The position numbers and the translations under genes are program-made. Positions 25,493 through 34,082 of a stretch of DNA of 64,000 nt are shown here, piece after piece. Numbering within the stretch: the stretch's first letter is position 1; every line of letters starts with the position of its first letter. The notes under the pieces are model-generated. The model was not told the origin of the DNA and searched no databases. It saw only the letters and a list, made by a program, of their open reading frames with translations. The DNA is from SVFI01 sp045588655 (lineage in GTDB: Bacteria; Bacillota; Clostridia; Lachnospirales; Lachnospiraceae), in assembly GCA_045588655.1 (NCBI GenBank), contig JAZNEP010000044.1, positions 1-64,000 of the forward strand. The letters are read 5' to 3'.

Positions 25493-26338
25493 TTGAAAGG
25501 AAATACAGATTGTAAGGTGGTTGTCGATTTGCTACCGTTATCACTTGATCATTTGACAAGTGAACAAACTGAGGGATGGATACAAGCCCATTTGTCGGAC
25601 TGTAAAAAATGTCGGAAAGAGATGGAACGATTCGTATTACAGCATAAAGAGCAGGAGCAAAGTCAACAGGAACAAGACAGAAGGGTTTTGCGTACGCTAA
25701 AAAAATGGCGTTATGAGATGATGGGACTTTTGGGCGCAATTTTGTTTGTGGTCGTGGGACTAGTTTGCTTTTGGGTAATGAACTTTATACCTACAAAAGA
25801 GAATCAGGAACAAACCTATTCTGTGAAGGAACACTATGAACAGGTACAGGATTATGGAAAGCAGAAATATCAGGGAATATCGCCGCTTGCGTTATTTCCG
25901 GATGCGGCTGCTCTGACAGGACAGGTGGAAGAATTTTATTATGACTGCAAAGGGCAGAGACTTTATCAACAATATCAAATCTATCTGAAATGTCGTTATG
26001 AAGAGGATGCGTTTCAAACGGAGAAGCAGCGACTGTTAGATATGACAGATAAGCAGACAGGTCGAAAAACGGGATATTCCGAAGAAGAGAATTATTTGCC
26101 ATGTGTGTACGCCATGCTGTATGACGAAGGATTTGAATATGCGCTTCTCTCTGAGGAGGAGGGAACGATTATTTATATCTATCTGCAGGGAGTGGATCGC
26201 AGAGAGATTACATTTATGAAATCTTATTTGCCAAAAGATTATGGACAGGCCGGTTATTCATTTGAAACGGAAAGGGAAGCATTTCGGATTTATCCGACAG
26301 ATTGGGAGGTGATGTATCATGAAGAGAAAGATGAGTAA
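25493..26338 (+). CDS. Membrane anti-sigma factor with zinc finger and external domain
   Basis: Protein of about 281 residues. It has an N-terminal zinc finger, QAHLSDCKKCRKEMERF, very like that of the preceding small protein, a membrane segment near residues 80-102 (MGLLGAILFVVVGLVCFWVM), and an external domain of about 175 residues. The external part shares a pattern with the next protein: a Tyr-rich start, YLKCRYEEDAFQ, a YALL block and SYLPKDYG. The start is uncertain: TTG 25493 is well spaced from AGAGGTG (25480-25486), and GTG 25484 in the same frame overlaps that site. It is presumed to bind the ECF sigma factor. Confidence 0.75.
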   Translation: MKGNTDCKVVVDLLPLSLDHLTSEQTEGWIQAHLSDCKKCRKEMERFVLQHKEQEQSQQEQDRRVLRTLKKWRYEMMGLLGAILFVVVGLVCFWVMNFIPTKENQEQTYSVKEHYEQVQDYGKQKYQGISPLALFPDAAALTGQVEEFYYDCKGQRLYQQYQIYLKCRYEEDAFQTEKQRLLDMTDKQTGRKTGYSEEENYLPCVYAMLYDEGFEYALLSEEEGTIIYIYLQGVDRREITFMKSYLPKDYGQAGYSFETEREAFRIYPTDWEVMYHEEKDE

Positions 26339-27233
26339 AATAGCAAAAGGATTTTTGATAGGCATTTCTTTGGCCGGAGCGACGCTATTTACGGTTGTTT
26401 TTGTGTTTATCTATTTGTTTTTATTCGGTCCGCCGGCTAAGATTACGAAAGATATTGACAAATATGAATCCATTTTTACACAGCCGTATATACAGACAGG
26501 GTATATCATATTCCCGGAGCAGATTCCGGACGGAACCTTGGAAACTGAGTTTTATAATTCTTATCGTGATACATTTAATTCACCGACGTTGCAGACCTAT
26601 TTGAAATGCACCTATGACGATAATGCGTATCAGAAGGAGATTGATCGGCTGGAAAATACATCAAAAACCTATGGGAATAAAAAGAAAGAACTGCTCAGTG
26701 ACGAAAAAAAGAAATTTAAGTATCCGGCGTATATTGCAGTAGAAAATGCGGCGCACAAATATGAGTACGCACTGCTAACGGGAGAAAATGAGATTGTATA
26801 CATATCGACCGCATACATATACAAAGATGGAGTGAAATTTAGTGAGGACTATCTTCCGTATGATTTTATGACGGAGGAAGGAAGAGCATTCGGGAGTGGC
26901 TATTCCATCTATTATGCATCGGTAAGTTCATCCATGATTGATACAGATTATACAAGGGACCCGGCGCCGGAAGTCACAGATGCACATATGCGAATGCTCG
27001 GGGATGACAGTTTTTATGTGCGCGTCAGATTAGACGAACAGGGAAGAGAGATAATCACAGATTGTGTATTCTATACCTGGCAGGGAGAAAGCGAAGAAGA
27101 AGTATTATATGATGATTTGAACGGGATGCAATATAAAAATATGGAAGTCAATCGGGAACGCAAAATGTTCGAGGTAACATATATCGACGGAAGTGAAGAA
27201 AAAACCAGACAATTTTTTCCGTATGAGCCATAG
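26319..27233 (+). CDS. Membrane protein paralogous to the anti-sigma external domain
   Basis: Protein of 304 residues with a short cytoplasmic N-terminus (MKRKMSKIAKG), one membrane segment at about 10-33, and a large external domain. The external region resembles that of the preceding protein: LQTYLKCTYDDNAYQKEIDR, the YALLTGENEIVYIS block and DYLPYDF. It lacks the zinc finger, so it probably does not bind the sigma factor itself. It starts inside the previous gene (26319-26338 overlap) behind GGAGGTGATG. It is likely a co-sensor or accessory part of the same signalling operon. The function is inferred from the paralogy and operon only. Confidence 0.65.
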   Translation: MKRKMSKIAKGFLIGISLAGATLFTVVFVFIYLFLFGPPAKITKDIDKYESIFTQPYIQTGYIIFPEQIPDGTLETEFYNSYRDTFNSPTLQTYLKCTYDDNAYQKEIDRLENTSKTYGNKKKELLSDEKKKFKYPAYIAVENAAHKYEYALLTGENEIVYISTAYIYKDGVKFSEDYLPYDFMTEEGRAFGSGYSIYYASVSSSMIDTDYTRDPAPEVTDAHMRMLGDDSFYVRVRLDEQGREIITDCVFYTWQGESEEEVLYDDLNGMQYKNMEVNRERKMFEVTYIDGSEEKTRQFFPYEP

Positions 27234-27303
27234 ATAAAGATAGACGTTATGCTCATTTCGGTATAAAATAGGAGTTAAGATGACATGCATAAGGAGAGAA
27301 GGT

Positions 27304-28929
27304 ATGCATAGCTTTGTAGGAAAGTCGGTTTGTAAAGGGATAGCAATAGGGCCTGCTTGCGTGGTGAGAAAAAAGGCGCAGCAGATTGAAAAGAAACAAA
27401 TAGAGGACTCTGCGCTCGAGATAAAAAGGTTAACGGAGGCTGTGAATAATGTAAAGCAGCAGCTGTTGGGATTGTACGAAATGGCGCAGGTTAAAATGGG
27501 GCAATCAAGTGCGGCGATTTTTGAGAGTTACCACATGATCCTGGAAGATGAGGAGTACATTAATAAGATTCAGAGCATGATCAGCGAAGAGAAATGGAAT
27601 GCAGAGTATGCAGTCCGAGCCACCGGAGAGATGTTTGCGCAGATGTTGTCAGCGATAGGAGATGACTATATGGCAGCGCGGGCAGCAGACATAGCAGATG
27701 TTTCGGAGCGACTTGTGTGTAATTTGTGCGGTAGCAAGGAAACAATTAAGCAGTTAAAAGAGCCGGCCGTGATTGTTGCGGATGACCTGACACCGGGAGA
27801 AACCGTGCAGCTGGATCGGGATAAAGTGCTGGCATTTGTGACGGTGCAAGGTGTTTCCTATTCACATACGGCCATTCTTGCAAAGATGATGAACATTCCG
27901 GCGCTGGTGGCAGTACCGCTTGATTTGGATCAGATTAGCGATCATACCATGATACTGGTGGATGCATTTAGTGGAAAAGTAACATTGAATCCGGACCGTC
28001 AGACATTGGATGAGGCAAAGCAGAAAGCAGATGAGAAAAAAGAAGAAGAACGTCTGTTGCAGCAATTAAGAGGAAAGAAGAATGTGACCTTGGATGGCCA
28101 CGAAGTAGAAATCTATGCCAATATCAGCAGTGTAGAAGAGATTGAGCAGGTCATTGCAAATGACGCTGGAGGGATTGGACTGTTTCGAAGTGAAGCACTC
28201 TTTTTGGGAAGAAAAAAACCACCGTCAGAAGAGGAACAGCTGGAAGTTTACAAACAGATTGCCACAAGGATGGATGGTAAGAAGGTAATTATCAGGACGC
28301 TGGATGTAGGAGCAGATAAGCAGGTGGAATATCTGGATCTGGAAAAAGAAGAAAATCCGGCGTTGGGAAACCGTGGGATACGGATTTGCCTAGCCCATCC
28401 GGAATTATTCAAAACCCAGTTGAGAGCCCTGTTTTGTGCAGCCGCTTATGGCAATATCGAAGTGATGTACCCAATGATTACGTCTGTCCATGAAGTGGAA
28501 CAAATCGGCAAATTGACACAGGAAGTGGAACAAGAGCTGAAGGCGCGGGGAGTCGCATACAAAGTTCCAAAGCAAGGTGTGATGATAGAGACGCCGGCAG
28601 CTGTGATGATGAGTGAGGAGTTGGCGCAGGCGGTGGACTTTTTCAGTATCGGAACCAATGATTTGACGCAGTATACATACGCCATTGACAGGCAAAATTC
28701 ATCGATGAATGTGTATTTTGATTTGCATCTTAAGGCAATATGGAAGATGATCGAGTATGTGACAGAGAATGCACATAAATACGGAAAAAAAGTGGGAATC
28801 TGTGGTGAGCTTGCATCAGATACGCAGTTAACCGGAGAATTGTTACAAATGGGTATTGATGAGTTATCGGTAGTGCCTTCTAAAGTGCTGGAGCTAAGAA
28901 AGACCATTCGGGATATGAGAGTTGGATAG
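27304..28929 (+). CDS. ptsI: PTS enzyme I (phosphoenolpyruvate-protein phosphotransferase)
   Basis: Enzyme I of the sugar phosphotransferase system, 541 residues. It moves the phosphate of phosphoenolpyruvate to HPr. The phospho-accepting His is H188 in GVSYSHTAILAKMMNIPAL, matching the E. coli His189 position. The PEP-binding TIM-barrel part shows IIRTLDVGADKQ, NPALGNRGIRICL and FSIGTNDLTQYTYAIDR, with the active-site Cys in KVGICGELASD. ATG 27304 follows AAGGAGAGA; the frame upstream to 27280 adds only MTCIRREG. No ptsH or sugar EII gene is adjacent. Confidence 0.95.
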   Translation: MHSFVGKSVCKGIAIGPACVVRKKAQQIEKKQIEDSALEIKRLTEAVNNVKQQLLGLYEMAQVKMGQSSAAIFESYHMILEDEEYINKIQSMISEEKWNAEYAVRATGEMFAQMLSAIGDDYMAARAADIADVSERLVCNLCGSKETIKQLKEPAVIVADDLTPGETVQLDRDKVLAFVTVQGVSYSHTAILAKMMNIPALVAVPLDLDQISDHTMILVDAFSGKVTLNPDRQTLDEAKQKADEKKEEERLLQQLRGKKNVTLDGHEVEIYANISSVEEIEQVIANDAGGIGLFRSEALFLGRKKPPSEEEQLEVYKQIATRMDGKKVIIRTLDVGADKQVEYLDLEKEENPALGNRGIRICLAHPELFKTQLRALFCAAAYGNIEVMYPMITSVHEVEQIGKLTQEVEQELKARGVAYKVPKQGVMIETPAAVMMSEELAQAVDFFSIGTNDLTQYTYAIDRQNSSMNVYFDLHLKAIWKMIEYVTENAHKYGKKVGICGELASDTQLTGELLQMGIDELSVVPSKVLELRKTIRDMRVG

Positions 28930-29064
28930 AAGAGAAGCGTGCGTTGTGGAAGATTAATAAGTGCAAGAGACGAAGCTACGCGGTTTACACCATAGTGTTC
29001 CTGTGATACTATGGAGATACGACTTGGATAAGTTTTGACTTGATATAAGGTAGGGGTTATACAA

Positions 29065-29805
29065 ATGAAGGATTTAGTTTTTTGTGGGAAAAAGAGTAAC
29101 ACGGACAGAGAAATGCTAGAAATGCTGGGAGAAGTGTTTGAGGTGGATGTGATTGAGCCGACGGAGGAAGCACTCCGTTCCAGATTACAGCTGTCCACAC
29201 CGGCGATTATACTTTTGGCATTGGGAAATGATGCAATCGAAGAAGCAGGTATTATGAACCTGTTAAATTTAGATTTCATCAGTATACCGGTAGTAACATT
29301 GGGAACAGAATATGAAACCATACCATATTATCGCTATTATGAGACTTTTCAGTTTGCCAAAGCCGTAAGACCGATATCAAACAGACAGCTACTCGATATC
29401 TGCTGTGAGATGGCAGGAGTTGAGATGGATATGTATGAAGGGGGAGCTAAAAAACATATTCTTATCGTGGATGACAATGCGCTCACGCTTCGAAATATTA
29501 AAAAAATGCTCAGTGACAAATATTCCGTTTCGGTAGCGGTTTCCGGAGTACAGGCGTTTACTTCCATTGGGAAACAGAAACCGGATTTGATTCTTTTGGA
29601 TTATGCTATGCCGGTGACCGATGGAAAAAAAGTATTTGAGATGCTTCAAGCGGATATTGAGCTAAAAAAAATACCGGTCATTTTTTTGACCAGTATGGCA
29701 GATGAAAAAGTGGTGGTTGAGCTTTTGGCATTAAAGCCTGCAGGATATTTCTTGAAACCGCCAAATCAGAAGAAACTGTTGATGACCATAGAGGAAATTC
29801 TATAG
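29065..29805 (+). CDS. Receiver-domain response regulator with N-terminal pseudo-receiver-like region
   Basis: Cytoplasmic protein of 246 residues. The C-terminal 120 residues are a full receiver domain: acidic pair in HILIVDDNA, phospho-acceptor Asp in LILLDYAMPVTDG, Thr in VIFLTSMAD and Lys in YFLKPPN. The first 115 residues alternate beta and alpha in a similar rhythm (FEVDVIEPTEEALRS; IILLALGNDAIEEAG) but lack those residues, so it may be a pseudo-receiver. There is no output domain. It starts 18 bases before the TM-receiver-Hpt protein, which gives a phospho-transfer pair without a kinase. Confidence 0.82.
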   Translation: MKDLVFCGKKSNTDREMLEMLGEVFEVDVIEPTEEALRSRLQLSTPAIILLALGNDAIEEAGIMNLLNLDFISIPVVTLGTEYETIPYYRYYETFQFAKAVRPISNRQLLDICCEMAGVEMDMYEGGAKKHILIVDDNALTLRNIKKMLSDKYSVSVAVSGVQAFTSIGKQKPDLILLDYAMPVTDGKKVFEMLQADIELKKIPVIFLTSMADEKVVVELLALKPAGYFLKPPNQKKLLMTIEEIL

Positions 29806-29823
29806 TGGAATGGGGAATGGGTT

Positions 29824-31608
29824 ATGTATTCGTTGCAGATTTCAAGTATTATTATTTTATTCTTCCTTTCTGTAATTTGCCTTATGGGAAGGAAGATACA
29901 ATCGAAAATTAGGACGTTATTTCTGTGCAGTCTGGGGGTTTCCATGCTTCAGATTCTATTTGAAGTGTTGGTAGTTCAATCGCTTCGGAATGTCACGGAA
30001 AATTCCGTTTTTTATAGCAGCTTGATACATAGGGCATACCTTGTGTGCGTGCTGTCTTTTTTTTATATATCCTATCGATATATGGCCGATTTTGTAAAAC
30101 AAGAAGTTGGTGTCGAGATGAAAAATTGGGAATTTATACATGTCGCACAATTTCTTGGTTTTATCAGTGTGTTTTTGCTGCCGGTCGGAAGTCTGGACCA
30201 GAACGGAAGGTATATATACGGTCCGGGAATGTGGATTGTGTACGTGGCAGCAGCGTTTTATCTTTTGATTGTTTTTTCAAATTATTGCGGATATTATCGT
30301 CATATTGCAAAAGAAAAAATTAGGCCGCTTGTGTGGTCGACCGGACTAGGCATTTTGGTTTGTGTCTTTTATATGATATTCCCGCAAAGTATGATGGCGG
30401 CATTAGGGATAGTCGTTATCAACCTTGGTATGTACGCATCGCAGGTAGAGTGCACAACTGAAAACGGAGCGATAGAGGGAGAGATTGAAACGATAGTACC
30501 GGCAAAGGCTTACAAAGTAACGTTTGAAGCGCCGCAAGCGCGAATTTTGATTGTGGATGATAGTTCGATTAACTGCCGTGTGTTTAAAAGTCTGCTTTTA
30601 ACAACAAAAATGCAGATAGAGTCGGCAGAAAGCGGAAAGGAATGTTTGGAACGAATTAAGGAAAAACCATATGATATCATTTTCATGGATCATATGATGC
30701 CTCAGATGGATGGAATCGAGACATTAAATGCCATTCGAAAAATGCGCAGACACTACTGTAAAAAAACACCGGTGGTTGCTTTGTCAGCCAATGGACAGCC
30801 GGGGGCAAGGGAAGAATATATAAAACATGGCTTTTGTGATTATCTGCCGAAACCGATCATTCCGCATAAGCTGGAAGTTCTGGTTTTCGAGTTGTTGGAC
30901 CCAAAGCTTATTACAAATTATCAAAAAGAAGAGATAAAAGAAGAGGAAGAGCCAAAAGTCGAGCAGGTTATAAAGCCAAAAGCAGATGATTCAGTGAGTG
31001 AAGTTACGAAAGAGACAACTACATTGCCAATGATAGATGGACTGGATTATAACTACGCAGGTTTGCATTTTCCGGATCAAGAATCCATGATAGAAACCAT
31101 TTGTTTTCTTACAACCGTAATGAAATCCGATGCAGATGAGATACAGAGATATTATGAGGAAATAGAACAGGAAGAGAATCTGAGCCAATTTGCGATTAAA
31201 GTACATAGTATGAAAAATTCAGTATCGACCATCGGAATCATACCACTTGCAGGTTTGGCGAAAATACTGGAAGATGCTGCAAGAAAGGAAGATATTGCGC
31301 AGATTCATACATTGACGCCTGTGTTTATGGAAAAATGGGAATGGTATAGACAGCTGCTGGATAAAAACTTTGGAATAAAGGCAGAAGAGAAAAAGGCAGG
31401 AGACCCGGATTCAAAAGAAATAAAAGAGTTGTTTGCTCGGCTGAGAGAAGCAGCGCAGGAGATGGATATAGATCTTTTGGATGATATCATGAAAGAGATT
31501 GATGGATATTGGTTCGGACCGGAGTATGAAGAGCAGCTTCAGAAGCTTCGTCTTGCAGTGATGAATTTTGACATAGAGTATGTGCAGGAGGAAGGATATT
31601 TGCGATAA
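29824..31608 (+). CDS. Membrane protein with receiver and Hpt domains, no kinase domain
   Basis: Protein of 594 residues: six or seven membrane helices (about 1-205), a receiver domain (about 238-360) and an Hpt domain (about 415-520). Receiver residues are complete (RILIVDDSSIN, IIFMDHMMPQMDG, VALSAN, YLPKPI). The Hpt domain shows FAIKVHSMKNSVSTIG, with the phospho-accepting His. An acidic linker (KEEIKEEEEPKVEQ) lies between them. No DHp or HATPase segment is seen. The N-terminal helices resemble those of membrane sensors in clostridia. It probably accepts phosphate from an unlinked hybrid kinase, or passes it to the receiver protein just upstream. Confidence 0.82.
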   Translation: MYSLQISSIIILFFLSVICLMGRKIQSKIRTLFLCSLGVSMLQILFEVLVVQSLRNVTENSVFYSSLIHRAYLVCVLSFFYISYRYMADFVKQEVGVEMKNWEFIHVAQFLGFISVFLLPVGSLDQNGRYIYGPGMWIVYVAAAFYLLIVFSNYCGYYRHIAKEKIRPLVWSTGLGILVCVFYMIFPQSMMAALGIVVINLGMYASQVECTTENGAIEGEIETIVPAKAYKVTFEAPQARILIVDDSSINCRVFKSLLLTTKMQIESAESGKECLERIKEKPYDIIFMDHMMPQMDGIETLNAIRKMRRHYCKKTPVVALSANGQPGAREEYIKHGFCDYLPKPIIPHKLEVLVFELLDPKLITNYQKEEIKEEEEPKVEQVIKPKADDSVSEVTKETTTLPMIDGLDYNYAGLHFPDQESMIETICFLTTVMKSDADEIQRYYEEIEQEENLSQFAIKVHSMKNSVSTIGIIPLAGLAKILEDAARKEDIAQIHTLTPVFMEKWEWYRQLLDKNFGIKAEEKKAGDPDSKEIKELFARLREAAQEMDIDLLDDIMKEIDGYWFGPEYEEQLQKLRLAVMNFDIEYVQEEGYLR

Positions 31609-31644
31609 ATAATTCGATAAATAATTAGGAAAGAAGAACGTGTG

Positions 31645-32484
31645 ATGAAAATTGTAACATTGATAGAAAATAATACTTCAAATGAATTAGTATGCGAGCA
31701 TGGCCTTTCGTTCTATATTGAGTATGGCGGGAAATCCTATCTTTTGGATGCAGGACAAAGCGAATTGTTTATGGAGAACGCCGAAGCGCTGGGGATAAAT
31801 CTTGGTATGGTGGATAAGGCAGTGCTTTCTCATGCACATTATGATCATGCGGGAGGATTTGCCGGTTTCGCGCGCATAAATACAGATGCTACAATATATA
31901 TGCAAAAGGCGGCCAAAAATCAGTGTTTTTCCCAAAAGGCGGGGGAGATAGAGGATATCGGAATTCCGGCGAAGGTTAGACAGAGGCTGGAAGGACGTAT
32001 ATGCTATGTGGATGGAAACCGGAAGCTGGATGAGGGGGTGTACCTGATTGCACACTCAGATAGTGGTTTGAGCGAGCGTGGAAAGCAGATGCATATGTTC
32101 ATGGAAGTACAGGGACAAAAGCAGTATGATGACTTTTCGCATGAGCAGAGTTTGGTGTTTGAACAAAAAGAAGGGTTGGTTGTGCTAAACAGCTGCAGTC
32201 ACGGTGGAGTCGATCGGATTGTGGAAGAGGTGAGGGCTGTGTTTGGTGAGCGGAACATTCTTGCTATGATCGGTGGATTTCATTTGATGGGGGCCGATGG
32301 ACCGGATTCAATGCGCGAGAGCGAAGAACAGGTGCGTGCGCTGGGTGAAAAGCTGTTACATATGCAAGTGGAAACATTTTATACCGGTCATTGCACGGGC
32401 ACAAAGGCATATCCCATCTTAAAAGAGGTGCTGGGCGAGCGAATTCAAATGCTTGTCACAGGAAAGGAAATTGAAGTGGTGTGA
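31645..32484 (+). CDS. MBL-fold metallo-hydrolase
   Basis: Metallo-beta-lactamase fold protein of about 280 residues. The metal site motif LSHAHYDHAGG (HxHxDH) lies near residue 64, a second metal-binding His in NSCSHGGVDR, then GGFHL and a final His in FYTGHCTGTKAY. The type resembles proteins annotated as 7,8-dihydropterin-6-methyl-4-(beta-D-ribofuranosyl)-aminobenzene-phosphate synthase-like hydrolases, whose true substrates are mostly unknown. ATG 31645 is preferred over the GTG three bases earlier; AGGAAAGAAG lies upstream. A terminator follows. Confidence 0.82.
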   Translation: MKIVTLIENNTSNELVCEHGLSFYIEYGGKSYLLDAGQSELFMENAEALGINLGMVDKAVLSHAHYDHAGGFAGFARINTDATIYMQKAAKNQCFSQKAGEIEDIGIPAKVRQRLEGRICYVDGNRKLDEGVYLIAHSDSGLSERGKQMHMFMEVQGQKQYDDFSHEQSLVFEQKEGLVVLNSCSHGGVDRIVEEVRAVFGERNILAMIGGFHLMGADGPDSMRESEEQVRALGEKLLHMQVETFYTGHCTGTKAYPILKEVLGERIQMLVTGKEIEVV

Positions 32485-32546
32485 CTTCTTAAGATTTTGT
32501 GAATTTTCTTTTTTTTCTAGGAAAAAATATGGGATGATGATATGAT

Positions 32547-32584
32547 AAAGCAGTTGGTAAACCGAAAAAACCAACTGCTTTTTT
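32547..32584 (+). terminator. Intrinsic terminator after the MBL-fold gene
   Basis: AAAGCAGTTGG (32548-32558) pairs with CCAACTGCTTT (32571-32581), with T6 running from 32579. Confidence 0.85.
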
Positions 32585-32629
32585 CGTAATGTAGAAAAGA
32601 GTTAAAATGAAAAGAAGTCAGGAGCGATT

Positions 32630-33952
32630 ATGAATAAAAAAACAATTGAGGAAAACCGGGCGATACAGGATGGATTGGAGCGATTTCTGGATCAGGAGCT
32701 TGGAGATGAGATGAGATTACAGCTGGCAGAAGAGCAGCAAGCGCGACAGTATCAGCAAGTGCAGCCGCAGCAGCAAGCGCAAGAAATTCAGCCTGCGAAA
32801 CAACTGCAGACAGAGTTTGCGAGAGAAATACACAGTTCTTACTCAAAGGGAATGAGAGATAGGAAGCCTGAGTATCCGGAAGAAACAAAAAAGAAAAAAG
32901 ATAAGAATCAGAAAGAAACAAAGAAGAAAAAGAGCAGAAAACAGGAAGAGCCCCAAAAGAAGAATCGAAAGAATCAGAAGGAAGCAAAGAAAAATCACAA
33001 GAAACAGAAAAAATCAAAGTGGAAAAAAGTTCTGATTATTTTGCTCATTGCATTGGCTGCAGCAATGATCTGGTGGTATCTTATGGTTGGCAAGATATAT
33101 AATCAGATGAATCAGGAAAATATATCCGGGATAGCGTCAGAGCCGCTGAAAAAGGATGGAGTAACCAATGTACTGCTAATTGGAAACGATTCACGTGACA
33201 ATGGCGAGGATGGACGTTCCGATGCCATGATTTTATTATCCATCAGCAATAAAACCAAAACGATTCATATGACATCACTTCTGCGTGATATGTATGTGGA
33301 GATTCCGGGACATGACGGAAACCGCCTGAATGCAGCATATGCGTATGGCGGGCCGGGGCTTTTGTGCGAGACAATAGAGCATAATTTAGGCATTGAAGTA
33401 AACCGATATGTGCTTGTAAACTTTCAGGCGTTTGCTGCACTTGTAGATGCAGTTGGAGGGATTGATCTGGAAGTAACCAATGAGGAAGTGCAGTGGATTA
33501 ATGCATATCTGAATGAGTATAATCTGCTCGAAGGCAAGGAAATGACAACGGACTACCTTGACACTTCTCTGAGTGGAGAGATTCATTTAAATGGACCACA
33601 GGCACTGGCCTACAGTAGAAATCGATACATCGGAACTGACTTCGGAAGAACGGAGCGTCAGAGAAAAGTACTTTCGGCAGTGATGAAGAAGCTTCCGATT
33701 GCAATGGCAACAGGACAGGATGAGCTGATGGAAGGGTTGTTCCCAAATTTGACAACAAATCTGACACAGGCTGAGATGTTTGGTCTGAGTATGGACGCCG
33801 GTAAGCTGCTCAGCTATGAAATTTTGCAGACAGTAATCCCGGCAGAAGGAACCTATTCCAATGCGTCCATCCGTGGAATGTCTGTTTTAGAAGTGGATTA
33901 CGAGGCAAATAAAGCGATCATTCAAAAAGAGATTTATGGAGAAGAAGAGTGA
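32630..33952 (+). CDS. LytR-CpsA-Psr (LCP) family cell-wall polymer ligase
   Basis: Membrane-anchored enzyme of 440 residues which, in this family, attaches teichoic acid or polysaccharide from a lipid carrier to peptidoglycan. A long cytoplasmic N-terminus (about 1-128) is unusually rich in Gln, then in Lys, Glu and Asn. The membrane segment is at about 136-155 (VLIILLIALAAAMIWWYLMV). The LCP domain spans about 175-430 with NVLLIGNDSRDNGEDGRSDA, SLLRDMYVEIPG and YSRNRYIGTDFGRTERQRKV, holding the conserved Asp and Arg residues. AGGAGCGATT precedes the start. Confidence 0.9.
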   Translation: MNKKTIEENRAIQDGLERFLDQELGDEMRLQLAEEQQARQYQQVQPQQQAQEIQPAKQLQTEFAREIHSSYSKGMRDRKPEYPEETKKKKDKNQKETKKKKSRKQEEPQKKNRKNQKEAKKNHKKQKKSKWKKVLIILLIALAAAMIWWYLMVGKIYNQMNQENISGIASEPLKKDGVTNVLLIGNDSRDNGEDGRSDAMILLSISNKTKTIHMTSLLRDMYVEIPGHDGNRLNAAYAYGGPGLLCETIEHNLGIEVNRYVLVNFQAFAALVDAVGGIDLEVTNEEVQWINAYLNEYNLLEGKEMTTDYLDTSLSGEIHLNGPQALAYSRNRYIGTDFGRTERQRKVLSAVMKKLPIAMATGQDELMEGLFPNLTTNLTQAEMFGLSMDAGKLLSYEILQTVIPAEGTYSNASIRGMSVLEVDYEANKAIIQKEIYGEEE

Positions 33953-34082
33953 TAAAGCAAGGGGATTGATGTCAGAAAAACAGAAAAAGGCTTGAAATAT
34001 GTCGGAAATAGGAATAAGATAAGTCTCGTGTGCAATGCTCAATGTATTGAAGATGAAGTGAGAGCAGTCACAAGGAGGATTT

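Noticed and set aside
28988..29016. Riboswitch before the receiver gene (29065)
   Set aside because: Only one 7-bp hairpin (CCATAGT with ACTATGG) is visible and the conserved cores of known riboswitches, including c-di-GMP types, are absent.
28446..29321. 291-codon reverse frame over ptsI and the receiver gene
   Set aside because: It crosses two real forward genes, has no good start site and no recognisable domain.
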